The position numbers were made by a program, and so were the translations under genes. Below the pieces are notes generated by a model. It was not told the DNA's origin. It worked only from the letters and a program-made list of their open reading frames with translations, and ran no database searches. Positions 41,747-50,285 of a DNA stretch of 64,000 nt are shown piece by piece. The stretch covers positions 992,001 through 1,056,000 of the forward strand of contig NZ_BSDE01000001.1 in the NCBI RefSeq assembly GCF_030268085.1, read 5' to 3'. Positions within the stretch are counted from its first letter, which is position 1, and each line of letters starts with the position of its first letter. Origin of the DNA: Geothrix limicola (GTDB lineage: Bacteria > Acidobacteriota > Holophagae > Holophagales > Holophagaceae).

Positions 41747-43366
41747 CTAATTGGTCCTGAATCTGGCGAGCGAGGCCGAAAGCTCTTCGGCGATCTGAGA
41801 CAGGTATTCAGCCGTCTTGTTCACCTCTTCCACCGTGTGCGCGAGCTCCGTGGAGGCCGCGGCGCTGCGTTCGGTGGATTGGGCGGTGTCCTCCACCTGG
41901 CGGGCCACTTCGTCCGAGGTGCGCTCCTGTTCTTCGGTGGCGGATCCGATCTCGCGGGCCGCGACGACCACGGCAGAGATGTTCTCCTGGATGGTCCGGA
42001 TGGTGGTGTCGGTCGCCTCGACGGTACGGATGCCCGTCACCATGGCGTCTTCGGTGCGATGGATGAGGTCCCCGATCTGCTTGGCGGCCTCGGCGCTGCG
42101 TTCGGCGAGCTTGCGCACTTCCTCCGCGACCACGGCGAACCCTTTGCCGTGAACGCCGGCCTTGGCGGATTCGATGGCCGCATTGAGGGCCAACAGGTTG
42201 GTCTGGCGCGCCAGATCCTGGATCACCTGGACGGCCTTGACCATCTCCTGGGTGGCCTCCCGGATGTCCTGCATGGCCATCACGGTGGCCTCGCCCTGTT
42301 GCGCGCCTTCGGCTGCGGCCTTCACCATGGTCTCCGTGCGGGCGTGGCTGCTGCGCACGTTGCCGGCCACCTGCTGGATGGAAGCCGCGAACTCGGTCAT
42401 GGCCGCGGCCGTCCGCTCGGAGGCGAGCCGCTGATTCTCCGCGAACTGCGCGATCTCGTTGGTGGCCCGCGCCACCTCGCCCGCCGTCGCGCTGAGCTCG
42501 GTGGAGCCCGTGGCCACGCGGCTGCTGGTTTCCCGGAGCTGGCTGAACAGGCCCTGGAAGCGGGCCAACATATCGTTGAAGTCCTTGGCCATGCGCCCCA
42601 GTTCGTCGTCGGAATGCACGACGAGGCCCTGGGTGAAGTCGCCGTCCACCATGCGCTCCATCCCTTCGGACACCTCCTTCAGGGACCGATGAATCCGGCC
42701 CATGACGGCGCCCGAGATGAGCACGCCAAGGACCAGACTGACGATCAGGATGGTCAGCTTCAGGATCGCGCCGTCCCGCACCACCTTCGCCATCTCCGCC
42801 TTTTCACGCAGCTCGATGCGCTTCGATTCCGTGAAGGTCGTATCCGCCAGGCCCTTGATGGCCTCATTCATGGGCCGGTCGATGCCCTTCAGCTGTCCAT
42901 CGACCGCCCGGTAGGCCAGCGGATCCGATGCTCTCCAGGTGGCCAGGGCTTCCCGATACTTGGCCCCGAGCGCATGGAGTTCCTGCAGGGTCTTCTCCAA
43001 AGGGCCGGTGGAAATATCCAGATCCTTCAGAGCCGAGCGAAGCTTGGCGAGATCAGCCTCGACCTCCTTTTCCGACTTATCAAAGGCGGCCTTGTACTTG
43101 GTCATCTGTTCCGGATCGTGGCCCCGGATGAGGATGTTCTTCCATTCCTGGACCTGGGTCTTGAAGTCGTTCTGCGCCTCCCGGGCCATGTCCCCGGCCT
43201 GGGCGAGCCTCATCATGGTGTCCGCCAGTTCGCTGGACTGGGTCGTGAGCCGGTAGGCCACCCAGAAGCCCGCGGCACCAAGGGCCAGGGCCGCCACCAT
43301 GAGGCATCCGGCCAGCAGCCGGAGTTTCGCGCGGACGGAAATGCGGTCGAGGAAGGACATTCGCAT
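41747..43366 (-). CDS. Methyl-accepting chemotaxis protein (classical two-helix type)
   Basis: The 539-residue receptor has a first membrane helix (about 17-38), a helical four-helix-bundle-like sensor of about 165 residues, a second helix (about 205-228), a HAMP domain and a full signalling rod. The tip is the common QTNLLALNAAIESAKAG then HGKGFAVVAEEVRKLAERS. No CheR-binding pentapeptide ends the protein. GGAGG six nt before ATG 43366 fixes the start; the longer frame adds 19 residues. It would signal to a CheA/CheW pair, perhaps the one at 12.2-14.7 kb. Confidence 0.95.
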   Translation of the reverse strand: MRMSFLDRISVRAKLRLLAGCLMVAALALGAAGFWVAYRLTTQSSELADTMMRLAQAGDMAREAQNDFKTQVQEWKNILIRGHDPEQMTKYKAAFDKSEKEVEADLAKLRSALKDLDISTGPLEKTLQELHALGAKYREALATWRASDPLAYRAVDGQLKGIDRPMNEAIKGLADTTFTESKRIELREKAEMAKVVRDGAILKLTILIVSLVLGVLISGAVMGRIHRSLKEVSEGMERMVDGDFTQGLVVHSDDELGRMAKDFNDMLARFQGLFSQLRETSSRVATGSTELSATAGEVARATNEIAQFAENQRLASERTAAAMTEFAASIQQVAGNVRSSHARTETMVKAAAEGAQQGEATVMAMQDIREATQEMVKAVQVIQDLARQTNLLALNAAIESAKAGVHGKGFAVVAEEVRKLAERSAEAAKQIGDLIHRTEDAMVTGIRTVEATDTTIRTIQENISAVVVAAREIGSATEEQERTSDEVARQVEDTAQSTERSAAASTELAHTVEEVNKTAEYLSQIAEELSASLARFRTN

Positions 43367-43493
43367 TGACGCCTCCAACTTTGGGACTTGCCATGTAATC
43401 GGTTCCCTGAGATCGATTATCAAGTTCTGGAAAATCGGGTTTTTCCGGATCTTGGCATCCCAAAGCCCCTACGGAGCGGCCTCCTGGGAGTCT

Positions 43494-45620
43494 TTACGCG
43501 ACGGGGAAGATGCTCCGGCACTGCGCGATCAGTTCATCGGGCGTGAAAGGCTTGCGGAGGGCGGGAACCCCGATGTCCAGGAGCTCCTGGTCCAGGCTCT
43601 GGCTGCCGCTGTCGCCCGTGATCACCACCACCTTGGGCAGGAGCGCGGCCCGGAAATCCCGGATCCAGGCCAGCACCGCGAAGCCGTCCAGCCCGGGCAT
43701 CCGGAGGTCCGTGATGACCAGGTCGAACGGCGTGTGCTCGAGGCGTTGGATCGCCTGCCGTCCGTCGTGCACCCGTTCCACCCGCCACCCGAGGCGGCTG
43801 CGGAGCAGTTCCTGAACCAGGTTGGTGATGTACTCCTCGTCATCGATCACCAGCACGGTCAGGCGCCGCTCCGGAGGCAGGCTCGTCGGAACCGGTGACA
43901 GGACCCGCGGCCGCTTCGCCGGGGGAAGCGCTGAGCCACCCAGCGCTTCCACGCCCTTGGCCCGGGGGAGCAGCACGCGGAACTCGCTGCCTTCACCCGG
44001 AACGCTGTGCACCGAGATCTCGCCCCGGTGCTGGCGAATGATGCCGAGGCAGACGCTGAGCCCGAGCCCCGTGCCCCGCTCTTCGGACTTCGTCGTGTAG
44101 AAGGGATCGAAGATCCGGGACAGCTTGTCGGCGGGAATGCCGTGGCCGGTGTCGCTGATGGACACGGCCATCCATTCGCCCTGGGCTTCCACGCGGACCT
44201 GGAGCACCTTCCTGGCGGCGTGTTCCATGGCATCGATGGCGTTGATCAGGAGGTTGATCAGGACCTGCTTGATCTGTGCCGCGTCCGCCAGGATCAGCGC
44301 CGATGCTGATGGAAGGCTGATTTGCATCCCCACTTCCGCGGCCCGCAGCCGGAACTGCATGATCGAGCCGACCTCGTCGAGGATCGCCCCCAGATCCGTC
44401 GGAACGAGCTCCATGGTGGCGGGCCGGGAAAGCTGCAGCAGCTGGCGGATGATCCGCACGGCTTCCTGCGCGCTCTGGGAAATGGCGTTGCAGTGGTTCT
44501 GCATCGCGTCATGACCGCCCATCTTCTCCAACCGGTTCATGAGCAGTTCGGAAAACCCGAGCACGGGCGCGAGCTTGTTGTTCAGCTCGTGGGCGATGCC
44601 CCCCACCAGCGACTCGAAGAGCGCGGCCTTGTCGTTGATGGCCATCTGACCTTCGAGAGCCCGCTGCTCGGTGATGTCGTGGAGGATGGCGCAGATCTGC
44701 CCCGTTTCGCGGACCAGCGACGTGTGGAACTTGAACAACCGCTCCCCGAGGGCGGGCAGTTGAAGCGTGAACTCGGCGGCGTGGTGCCCCTGAAGGGAGG
44801 TGTCCGAATCGTGAAGGCTCAGCAGGTCCAGGAAGGCCGCCCGCTGCCGGGGAGGCATCAGGTCCGCCAGGTTGGAACCCGCGCCATCCCAAGCCTCGCC
44901 GGCCCCGAGCAGGGTCTGGAGCTTGGCGTTGTGGGCTTCGATCCTCCCATCCGGTTGGAGCAGGGCTACGGCCAAGGGGCTGTGCTGGAAGAGGGTCTGG
45001 TAGCGCCCCTGCGACTGCCGCAGCTCATGAAGGCTCCGGAACAGAGCCTGGTTCTTGGTCTGCAATTCGTTCCGCCGGAACTCGGCCAGCTTGAACTGGT
45101 GCGCGACGAGCGCAGACTGGGCCCGGACCAGGGCGGGAACCGGGATGATGCCCAGGAACCGGCCGTCCTCGCCCACCATCGGTACGTCCTGGTAGAAGCT
45201 CTCGCCCACCCTGGAGAGGGTCCTTTCCAGCAGCACCAGCAGGGGGCTCGACGGGCTCGCGCACAGGCTTCCAGGGAGGATGTGCTCGCGGATCTGGTGG
45301 CGGCTGTGGAGGGTGAATCCGAACCGCGTCCCGAGCAGCGTGCCCAGGTGTCCCCGCGAAATGAGTCCGACGTAGCGCACCCCGTCCACCACCGCCGCAA
45401 ACTCATGGGGATGATGGCGGAAATGTTCGGAGACCTGCTCGACCGTCAGATCCACTTGGACGCATTCGTGGTGGTCCACCAGGCTCGAAGGGTCCAGAGA
45501 AGGCCCTTGGGTCCAGGAAGCTGTGTGGGTCGAGCCATGTCCGCGCGGCATGGAGCCATCTTCGGCCGGGCCTGGTGCCGCCGGGCGACCGCAGGGTAAC
45601 CAGGGCGTAACGATCCCCAT
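43494..45620 (-). CDS. Hybrid histidine kinase with CBS-like and PAS domains and C-terminal receiver
   Basis: The 708-residue soluble protein starts with two CBS-like stretches (about 50-170: VDLTVEQVSEHFRHHPHEF, then GVRYVGLISRGHL, and later VPMVGEDGRFLGIIPV). A PAS domain (about 205-325), HisKA with GGIAHELNNKLAPV, an intact HATPase (NLLINAIDAM, DTGHGIP, GTGLGLSV) and a receiver (acceptor in VITDLRMPGLDG) follow. The order is that of NtrB-like hybrid kinases. The start could also be ATG 45551. There is no membrane helix, so the signal is internal; CBS domains often bind adenine nucleotides. The promoter region of the receptor gene lies just downstream. Confidence 0.88.
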   Translation of the reverse strand: MGIVTPWLPCGRPAAPGPAEDGSMPRGHGSTHTASWTQGPSLDPSSLVDHHECVQVDLTVEQVSEHFRHHPHEFAAVVDGVRYVGLISRGHLGTLLGTRFGFTLHSRHQIREHILPGSLCASPSSPLLVLLERTLSRVGESFYQDVPMVGEDGRFLGIIPVPALVRAQSALVAHQFKLAEFRRNELQTKNQALFRSLHELRQSQGRYQTLFQHSPLAVALLQPDGRIEAHNAKLQTLLGAGEAWDGAGSNLADLMPPRQRAAFLDLLSLHDSDTSLQGHHAAEFTLQLPALGERLFKFHTSLVRETGQICAILHDITEQRALEGQMAINDKAALFESLVGGIAHELNNKLAPVLGFSELLMNRLEKMGGHDAMQNHCNAISQSAQEAVRIIRQLLQLSRPATMELVPTDLGAILDEVGSIMQFRLRAAEVGMQISLPSASALILADAAQIKQVLINLLINAIDAMEHAARKVLQVRVEAQGEWMAVSISDTGHGIPADKLSRIFDPFYTTKSEERGTGLGLSVCLGIIRQHRGEISVHSVPGEGSEFRVLLPRAKGVEALGGSALPPAKRPRVLSPVPTSLPPERRLTVLVIDDEEYITNLVQELLRSRLGWRVERVHDGRQAIQRLEHTPFDLVITDLRMPGLDGFAVLAWIRDFRAALLPKVVVITGDSGSQSLDQELLDIGVPALRKPFTPDELIAQCRSIFPVA

Positions 45621-45688
45621 GACGCCTGCCCCTGGTGAACCCTAGCCTTCGATCCGCCTTCATGGGCGCCGAACGCGCCGTTGCCACC

Positions 45689-46555
45689 TCAGGAACGGAG
45701 GATCGTCCCCAATCCTCCCGACCCTGCTTCCGGCGGACCCTCATGCCTCCCAGGGATGGCGCGACTCCAGTGCCAGCACGTCTCCGCCGAGGCCAGTGGA
45801 TCTGTCACCCGCCTGGGTTCTCCGAATTCCAGGGTCGCCCGGATGGGCCCGGCCTTCAGCAGGCGATAGAGATGGGGCAGCAGGGTGTCCTTCCCCACGA
45901 AGGCCGCCAGGCGCGGTGGGTCATAGGCCAGGCGGAAGGGCTGCACGAGAAAGCCGCCCTCCTTCGCGATCTTGAAGGCGCCGGGCCGCCAAGGCCGCCC
46001 TTCCTCCAGCGAGGTGGTACCCGAGGGGAACAGCCCGAGGCTCATGCCCCGAGCCTCCAGGCAGTCTGAAATCGCGCGCACCGCCTGCCGCCGTGACCCA
46101 TCGGATTCACGCTTGACGAACACCATGCCCGCCCGGCGCCCGGCCGCCCCGAAGAGGGGCCACCGCGCGATCTCGGCCTTGCCCAGGAAGACGACCGGCA
46201 CCTGGCTCAGGAGCACAGGAATGTCCAGGTAGCTCAGGTGGTTTCCGACGAACAGAGCCGGTGACCGCAGCGGCTCGATGGAACCCACGCGCTGCACGTC
46301 CACATTCAACAGGGGCAGCACGTCCTTGGCCCAGGCCGAAAGGAGCGCCTGGAGGGCTTCGCGAGGAATGTGCCCCCCGTTCTGGGATTCACACCGCGCA
46401 CCGAGCTGGTGGTAGCGGAGGATGCTGCCGAGGATCCGCGCCATGCGCAGGAACGTTCCTCCGGGAAGCTGGTCCTGATGCGGGATTCCGGCCAGCGAGG
46501 CCAGGGCCCCGCCCTCCTCCGCGACCAGGCTCGTGGAACTCCTGTCTGCCATCAC
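45689..46555 (-). CDS. PlsC-family acyltransferase with N-terminal extension
   Basis: The 288-residue protein shows HX4D as NHLSYLDIPV, the linker VVFLGKAEIARWPLFG, FVKRESDGSR and the FPSGTTS motif (Ser in place of Glu of the usual FPEGT). About 95 residues precede the catalytic core, longer than usual. It would acylate a lysophospholipid or an amino-acid lipid such as ornithine lipid; the FPSGTT form and the extension favour a lineage apart from the 36-kb paralogue. It has two adjacent ATG codons; the second is 46552. No membrane helix is strong. Confidence 0.82.
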   Translation of the reverse strand: MMADRSSTSLVAEEGGALASLAGIPHQDQLPGGTFLRMARILGSILRYHQLGARCESQNGGHIPREALQALLSAWAKDVLPLLNVDVQRVGSIEPLRSPALFVGNHLSYLDIPVLLSQVPVVFLGKAEIARWPLFGAAGRRAGMVFVKRESDGSRRQAVRAISDCLEARGMSLGLFPSGTTSLEEGRPWRPGAFKIAKEGGFLVQPFRLAYDPPRLAAFVGKDTLLPHLYRLLKAGPIRATLEFGEPRRVTDPLASAETCWHWSRAIPGRHEGPPEAGSGGLGTILRS

Positions 46556-46729
46556 ATGCCTCGGGAACGCGTCCTCCGGAGGCCGGGGAGCAGATGAACG
46601 TTTCGCGGATCAGCCGGAAGGAAAAAGCATGGCTTGCGCGTCAGGAGTTGCCGGTTCGTCACGCCGCCACAGCCTAGCGAACCCGTGTAAACCGCGCGTA
46701 CCCATCCTGTGCCCGGACCAAGACCTGGT
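46556..46729. other. Intergenic region between queE and the acyltransferase
   Basis: These 174 bases lie after queE and before the acyltransferase on the leftward strand. I see no gene. Read leftward they contain GGCAA and GACGCGCAAGCC segments that vaguely recall a c-di-GMP riboswitch, but the spacing does not fit (see rejected items). An AGGACGCGTT tract near the acyltransferase start may act as its ribosome site. Confidence 0.5.
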
Positions 46730-47398
46730 TCAGACGCCCTTTTTCTCAGCTCCCCAAAGCACCTTGTGCAACTGCACCTGCACCCGCACGGGCAGGCCGT
46801 CGGCGACCACCTGTTCGGCCAGCCAGGCCGGATCGAGGCGGCCCCAGACCGGGCTGAAGAGCACTTCGAGGCGATCCCACACGGCTCTTTCGGCGCACCA
46901 GGCCTTGGCCCACGCATAGTCGGCCTGGTCGCAGAGCACGAATTTCAGCTCGTCCTGGCCGGGCACCATGTGGTCCAGGTTCGATTCGAGCCAGCGCTGC
47001 ACCTCACCGCTACCCGGGGTCTTGCGATCCACGATCTTCACCACCTCGCGCGGAACGGGCGCCAGATCATGGCTGCCCGCCGTCTCCAAGGCCACCTCGT
47101 AGCCCAGGTCCAGCAGGGCCCGCAGCAGGTCCGGCGCCTGGGGATGGGCCAGGGGCTCGCCGCCGGTGAGTTCGACGAAGGGCGCATTGGGCCCCTTCCG
47201 CGGCGGTCCGAGGCGCTGGCGAACCTCGGCCAGCAGGTCGTCGACCTCGCGCATGCCGCCCTCGTAGAACGCGTATTCCGTATCGCAGTAGGTGCAGCGC
47301 AGCGGGCATCCCGTGAGGCGGATGAAGAGGCAGGGCCTGCCAATGCGGGCGCCTTCCCCCTGAACGCTGTAGAAAACCTCATTGACCTTGAATTTCAT
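46730..47398 (-). CDS. queE: 7-carboxy-7-deazaguanine synthase (QueE)
   Basis: The 222-residue radical-SAM enzyme rearranges 6-carboxytetrahydropterin to CDG in queuosine synthesis. It begins KFKVNEVFYSVQGEGARIG, has the cluster-binding CPLRCTYC (CxxxCxxC), DTEYAF, FVELTGGEPLAHP and LKFVLCDQADY. The pathway partners queC, queD and queF are not in the window. A second, truncated copy of its first 16 codons lies 105 bp upstream at 47504-47581, which suggests a past duplication or recombination at this locus. Confidence 0.95.
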   Translation of the reverse strand: MKFKVNEVFYSVQGEGARIGRPCLFIRLTGCPLRCTYCDTEYAFYEGGMREVDDLLAEVRQRLGPPRKGPNAPFVELTGGEPLAHPQAPDLLRALLDLGYEVALETAGSHDLAPVPREVVKIVDRKTPGSGEVQRWLESNLDHMVPGQDELKFVLCDQADYAWAKAWCAERAVWDRLEVLFSPVWGRLDPAWLAEQVVADGLPVRVQVQLHKVLWGAEKKGV

Positions 47399-47476
47399 TC
47401 AGCACCCGACCCATTCAATTGTCCTCCGCTCCCACCCTCCGGGTGATCGCGGGGCGCCCAAGACTACCCCCGAATC

Positions 47477-47497
47477 GGACGCGCCACCGGCGCGTCC
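47477..47497. repeat. Hairpin upstream of queE, 9-bp perfect stem
   Basis: GGACGCGCC (47477-47485) pairs exactly with GGCGCGTCC (47489-47497) around ACC. It lies between intact queE and the truncated queE copy. A further small stem, GGACGG/CCGTCC, occurs at 47521-47536, right where the copy loses its similarity. It may be a remnant of the event that broke the copy, or a terminator for leftward transcripts. Confidence 0.65.
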
Positions 47498-47503
47498 TCC
47501 CGC

Positions 47504-47581
47504 TCACGCAACGCGTTCGCGGACGGGGCTCCGTCCTTCCCCCTGCACGCTGTAGAACACTTCATTGACCTTGAACTTCAT
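47504..47581 (-). pseudogene. Truncated second copy of the queE 5' end
   Basis: An ATG frame of 25 codons begins with the same 16 residues as queE (KFKVNEVFYSVQGEG after Met) and then diverges into RSPVRERVA and a stop. The matched 47-bp block (47535-47581) differs from the real queE start (47352-47398) at only four bases, all at third codon positions and all silent. This means the lost copy was once a selected gene, or the block was copied from a diverged relative. It has no cluster cysteines, so it cannot be an enzyme. A short leader role cannot be ruled out. Confidence 0.75.
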
Positions 47582-47668
47582 CGATCGAAACCCCTCGGCC
47601 CCATTCTCCCATGGCGCTTTCCTGGATTCCGATTCCTGTGGGAGCATCTTTCCTTTCCCGGGGTGCTC

Positions 47669-49528
47669 ATGTCTGGTCGCTGGTTCCTGGTGGTTCTGCT
47701 CCTGTGCGCGGCGCTCGGAGCCGAAGCGCCGGAGCTCCTGGAGCCGGTCCAGACCCGCTACACCAAGCAGGAAGTCCTCGTACCCATGCGGGACGGGGTG
47801 AAACTCTTCACCTCGATCTACCTGCCGAAGGATGCGGGACATCCCCACCCGATCCTCCTGAACCGGACCCCCTACAGCGTGGGCCCCTACGGGCCCGACG
47901 CCTTCCGGAGCGGCGTGGGCCCCTCGGCCGCGTTCGCCAAGGAGGATTACATCGTCGTCTACCAGGATGTGCGCGGGCGCTTCCGCAGCGAGGGGCAGTT
48001 CGTGGACGCCCGGCCCTTCAATCCGGCCAAGGGCCCCCGCGACACGGACGAAGGCACGGACACCTACGACACCATCGAGTGGCTGCTGAAGAACCTTCCC
48101 AACCACAACGGCCGGGTGGGCCAGTGGGGCATCAGCTATCCGGGCCACTACGCGGCCCAGGGCATGCTGTGCGGGCATCCGGCCCTGAAGGCCGTCTCGC
48201 CCCAGGCCCCCATGATCGATCTGTGGGAAGGCGATGACAGCTATCACCGAGGCGCCTTCCAGCTCACGGCCAATTTCGGGTTCTTCCTCTTCTTCCACAG
48301 CCAGCGCGAACCCTCCGCCGACCTCCACCCGGCCTTCCTCCAGCCGGGCACGGCTGACGGCTATCGATGGTACCTGGAGGCGGGCCCCGTGGCCGGCCTG
48401 CCCGCCAAGGTCCAGCAACAACCGGAACCCATCTGGGAGGATTACCTGCGCCACACCACGTACGACGCCTACTGGCAGGCGCGGAACCTGCGCCCCCACC
48501 TGCGCGGGGTACGCCCCGCCGTGCTCACGGTCGGCGGCTGGTTCGATGGCGAGGATCTCTTCGGCGCCCTGGCCTGCGCCGCCACGCTCGATCAACAGAG
48601 CCCCGGCACCGACAGCCACCTCGTGATGGGGCCCTGGACCCACGGCCAGTGGGCCAGTGGGGACGGCAGCCGTATCGGACCCGTGGCCTTCGGATCGAAG
48701 ACCGCCGCCTGGTTCGAGGAGGAGGTCGAACTGCGCTTCTTCAACCAGCACCTCAAGGGAGAGGCGGGTCAGGCCCTGCCCAAGGCCACAATGTTCGAAA
48801 CGGGCAGGAACCAGTGGCGCACCTTCGATGCGTGGCCACCCCGGGCCGCCAAGCCCAAGACCTTCTACCTGGAAGCCAGGGGCCGGATCGGCTCGACAGC
48901 GCCCTCCGATCAGGCCCCAGTCTTTGACGCCTTCACCAGCGATCCCGCGAGGCCCGTGCCCTACACCCAGGACATCAGCTTCCACTACTCGGCCCCCTAC
49001 ATGGTGGAAGACCAGCGCTTCGCCGCGCGGCGGCCGGATGTGCTCGTCTTCGAGACCGCGCCGCTCGAGGCGGATCTCACGCTCGCCGGGCCGCTGCGGC
49101 CCGTACTCCAGGTGAGCACCACGGGCACCGACAGCGACTGGATCGTGAAGGTCATCGACGTCTTCCCCGACGATGCCCCCGACCCCGAAGATGCCCCGCG
49201 CGGCTGGCACGCCGCGGGATCCCAGATGCTGGTCCGCGGCGACGTCATGCGCGGGAAGTTCCGCCACAGTTATTCGAAGCCCGAGCCCTTCGTCCCGGGG
49301 AAACCCACCGAGGTGGCCTTCACGCTGCCGGATGTCTTCCACACTTTCCGCAAGGGGCATCGCCTCATGGTCCAGGTGCAGTCGTCCTGGTTTCCCCTGG
49401 TGGACCTCAATCCCCAGACCTTCTGCGAGATTCCCACCGCCCAGCCCACGGTCTTCCAGAAAGCCGAGCAGCGGCTCTACCACTCCAAAGCCCTGCCATC
49501 CCGCCTCGAGGTGCTGGTGCTGGATTGA
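47669..49528 (+). CDS. CocE/NonD-type alpha/beta hydrolase, exported
   Basis: The 619-residue protein has a signal peptide (GRWFLVVLLLCAALGAEA) and the X-Pro dipeptidyl-peptidase/CocE layout. After MRDGVKLFTSIYLP come VYQDVRGRFRSEGQF, the nucleophile serine in WGISYPGHYA, the GGWFDGEDLFG aspartate region and the MGPWTHGQW histidine. A C-terminal jellyroll domain starts at about residue 390. Such enzymes cleave acyl-amino or ester bonds (for example N-acyl amino acids, beta-lactam precursors). It should act outside the cytoplasm. It ends 3 bp before the convergent dehydrogenase gene. Confidence 0.9.
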   Translation: MSGRWFLVVLLLCAALGAEAPELLEPVQTRYTKQEVLVPMRDGVKLFTSIYLPKDAGHPHPILLNRTPYSVGPYGPDAFRSGVGPSAAFAKEDYIVVYQDVRGRFRSEGQFVDARPFNPAKGPRDTDEGTDTYDTIEWLLKNLPNHNGRVGQWGISYPGHYAAQGMLCGHPALKAVSPQAPMIDLWEGDDSYHRGAFQLTANFGFFLFFHSQREPSADLHPAFLQPGTADGYRWYLEAGPVAGLPAKVQQQPEPIWEDYLRHTTYDAYWQARNLRPHLRGVRPAVLTVGGWFDGEDLFGALACAATLDQQSPGTDSHLVMGPWTHGQWASGDGSRIGPVAFGSKTAAWFEEEVELRFFNQHLKGEAGQALPKATMFETGRNQWRTFDAWPPRAAKPKTFYLEARGRIGSTAPSDQAPVFDAFTSDPARPVPYTQDISFHYSAPYMVEDQRFAARRPDVLVFETAPLEADLTLAGPLRPVLQVSTTGTDSDWIVKVIDVFPDDAPDPEDAPRGWHAAGSQMLVRGDVMRGKFRHSYSKPEPFVPGKPTEVAFTLPDVFHTFRKGHRLMVQVQSSWFPLVDLNPQTFCEIPTAQPTVFQKAEQRLYHSKALPSRLEVLVLD

Positions 49529-49531
49529 CCT

Positions 49532-50260
49532 TCAAAGCCAGCGCCGGCCGCCATCCTGAGTGAGGATCTCGCCGGTGAGGAAGGAGCTATCGGCCGCGAA
49601 GCGCACGGCGCGGAACAGATCCGCCGGTTCCCCGATGCGCTTGAGGAGCGTGCGGTCCGCGAGAAAGCTAGGATCGCTGCCCGCATCGGGAAGGACAGCA
49701 CCGAGTGCGTGCCCCACCACCCGCACCTTCGGCGCGAGCAGCTGGGCGAGTCCCGGCACCAGCGCCGCCAGCCCGGCCTTGGCGGCGCTGTAGGGAAGTC
49801 GTTTGAGCCAGGGATTGTGGATGGACGTGTCCAGGAGAAGCTGCAGGCAGGCGCCTTCCACCAGCCGCGGCCCGAGGGCCTGGGCGCACAGGAATGGGAA
49901 GCTCAGGTTCATGCGCCAGGTGGCTTCGAGAGTCCCGCGGGTCCAGCTTCCCAGGGGCTGTTCGGGAAAGGTCCCGGCAAGAATCACGGCGCCGGAAATA
50001 ACCCGCCCTTCCCCCTCCAACGTGTCCAAATCTGCCATCATTCGGGAAACCAGGTTCGGGTTCTCAGCATCCCACTGAAGCGTCCGACTCCACCCTGTCT
50101 TCGACAAGTCGCCTACCCATGATTCGCCCTCCCAGGGCTCGGAACTGGTCAGCACCAGATCGTGGTCCCGGGCCAGATCCTCGGCCAGGGCCCGGCCCAA
50201 TCGCCGCCTTCCGCCGACGAGAAGCCAGCATTCCCTGCCGTTCCGCGCATTCCGCTCCAT
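49532..50260 (-). CDS. Short-chain dehydrogenase/reductase
   Basis: The 242-residue protein has a Rossmann start WLLVGGRRRLGRALAEDLA (Arg-rich form of TGxxxGxG, suited to NADPH), an altered NAG region (VILAGTF), and the active-site YSAAKAG (YxxxK) with a Ser/Thr in LLDTSIHN upstream. It closes with LTGEILTQDGGRRWL, the usual SDR end. The pattern recalls pteridine or acyl-ACP reductases, but no substrate can be named. The start at 50260 is only 25 bp from the divergent phosphatase gene. Confidence 0.85.
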   Translation of the reverse strand: MERNARNGRECWLLVGGRRRLGRALAEDLARDHDLVLTSSEPWEGESWVGDLSKTGWSRTLQWDAENPNLVSRMMADLDTLEGEGRVISGAVILAGTFPEQPLGSWTRGTLEATWRMNLSFPFLCAQALGPRLVEGACLQLLLDTSIHNPWLKRLPYSAAKAGLAALVPGLAQLLAPKVRVVGHALGAVLPDAGSDPSFLADRTLLKRIGEPADLFRAVRFAADSSFLTGEILTQDGGRRWL

Positions 50261-50285
50261 GCGGGCATTCTTCCACAAAGGCCTC

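Noticed and set aside
41747-45620. Kinase and chemoreceptor as one operon with the upstream acyltransferase and queE
   Set aside because: Gaps of 127, 68 and 174 bp, and changes in function, make a single operon doubtful; I left them as separate genes on one strand.
46556-46729. c-di-GMP (GEMM-like) riboswitch before the acyltransferase on the leftward strand
   Set aside because: GGCAA and GACGCGCAAGCC segments recall GEMM-I cores, but they are almost adjacent, leaving no room for the hairpin between them, and no tetraloop or receptor is visible.
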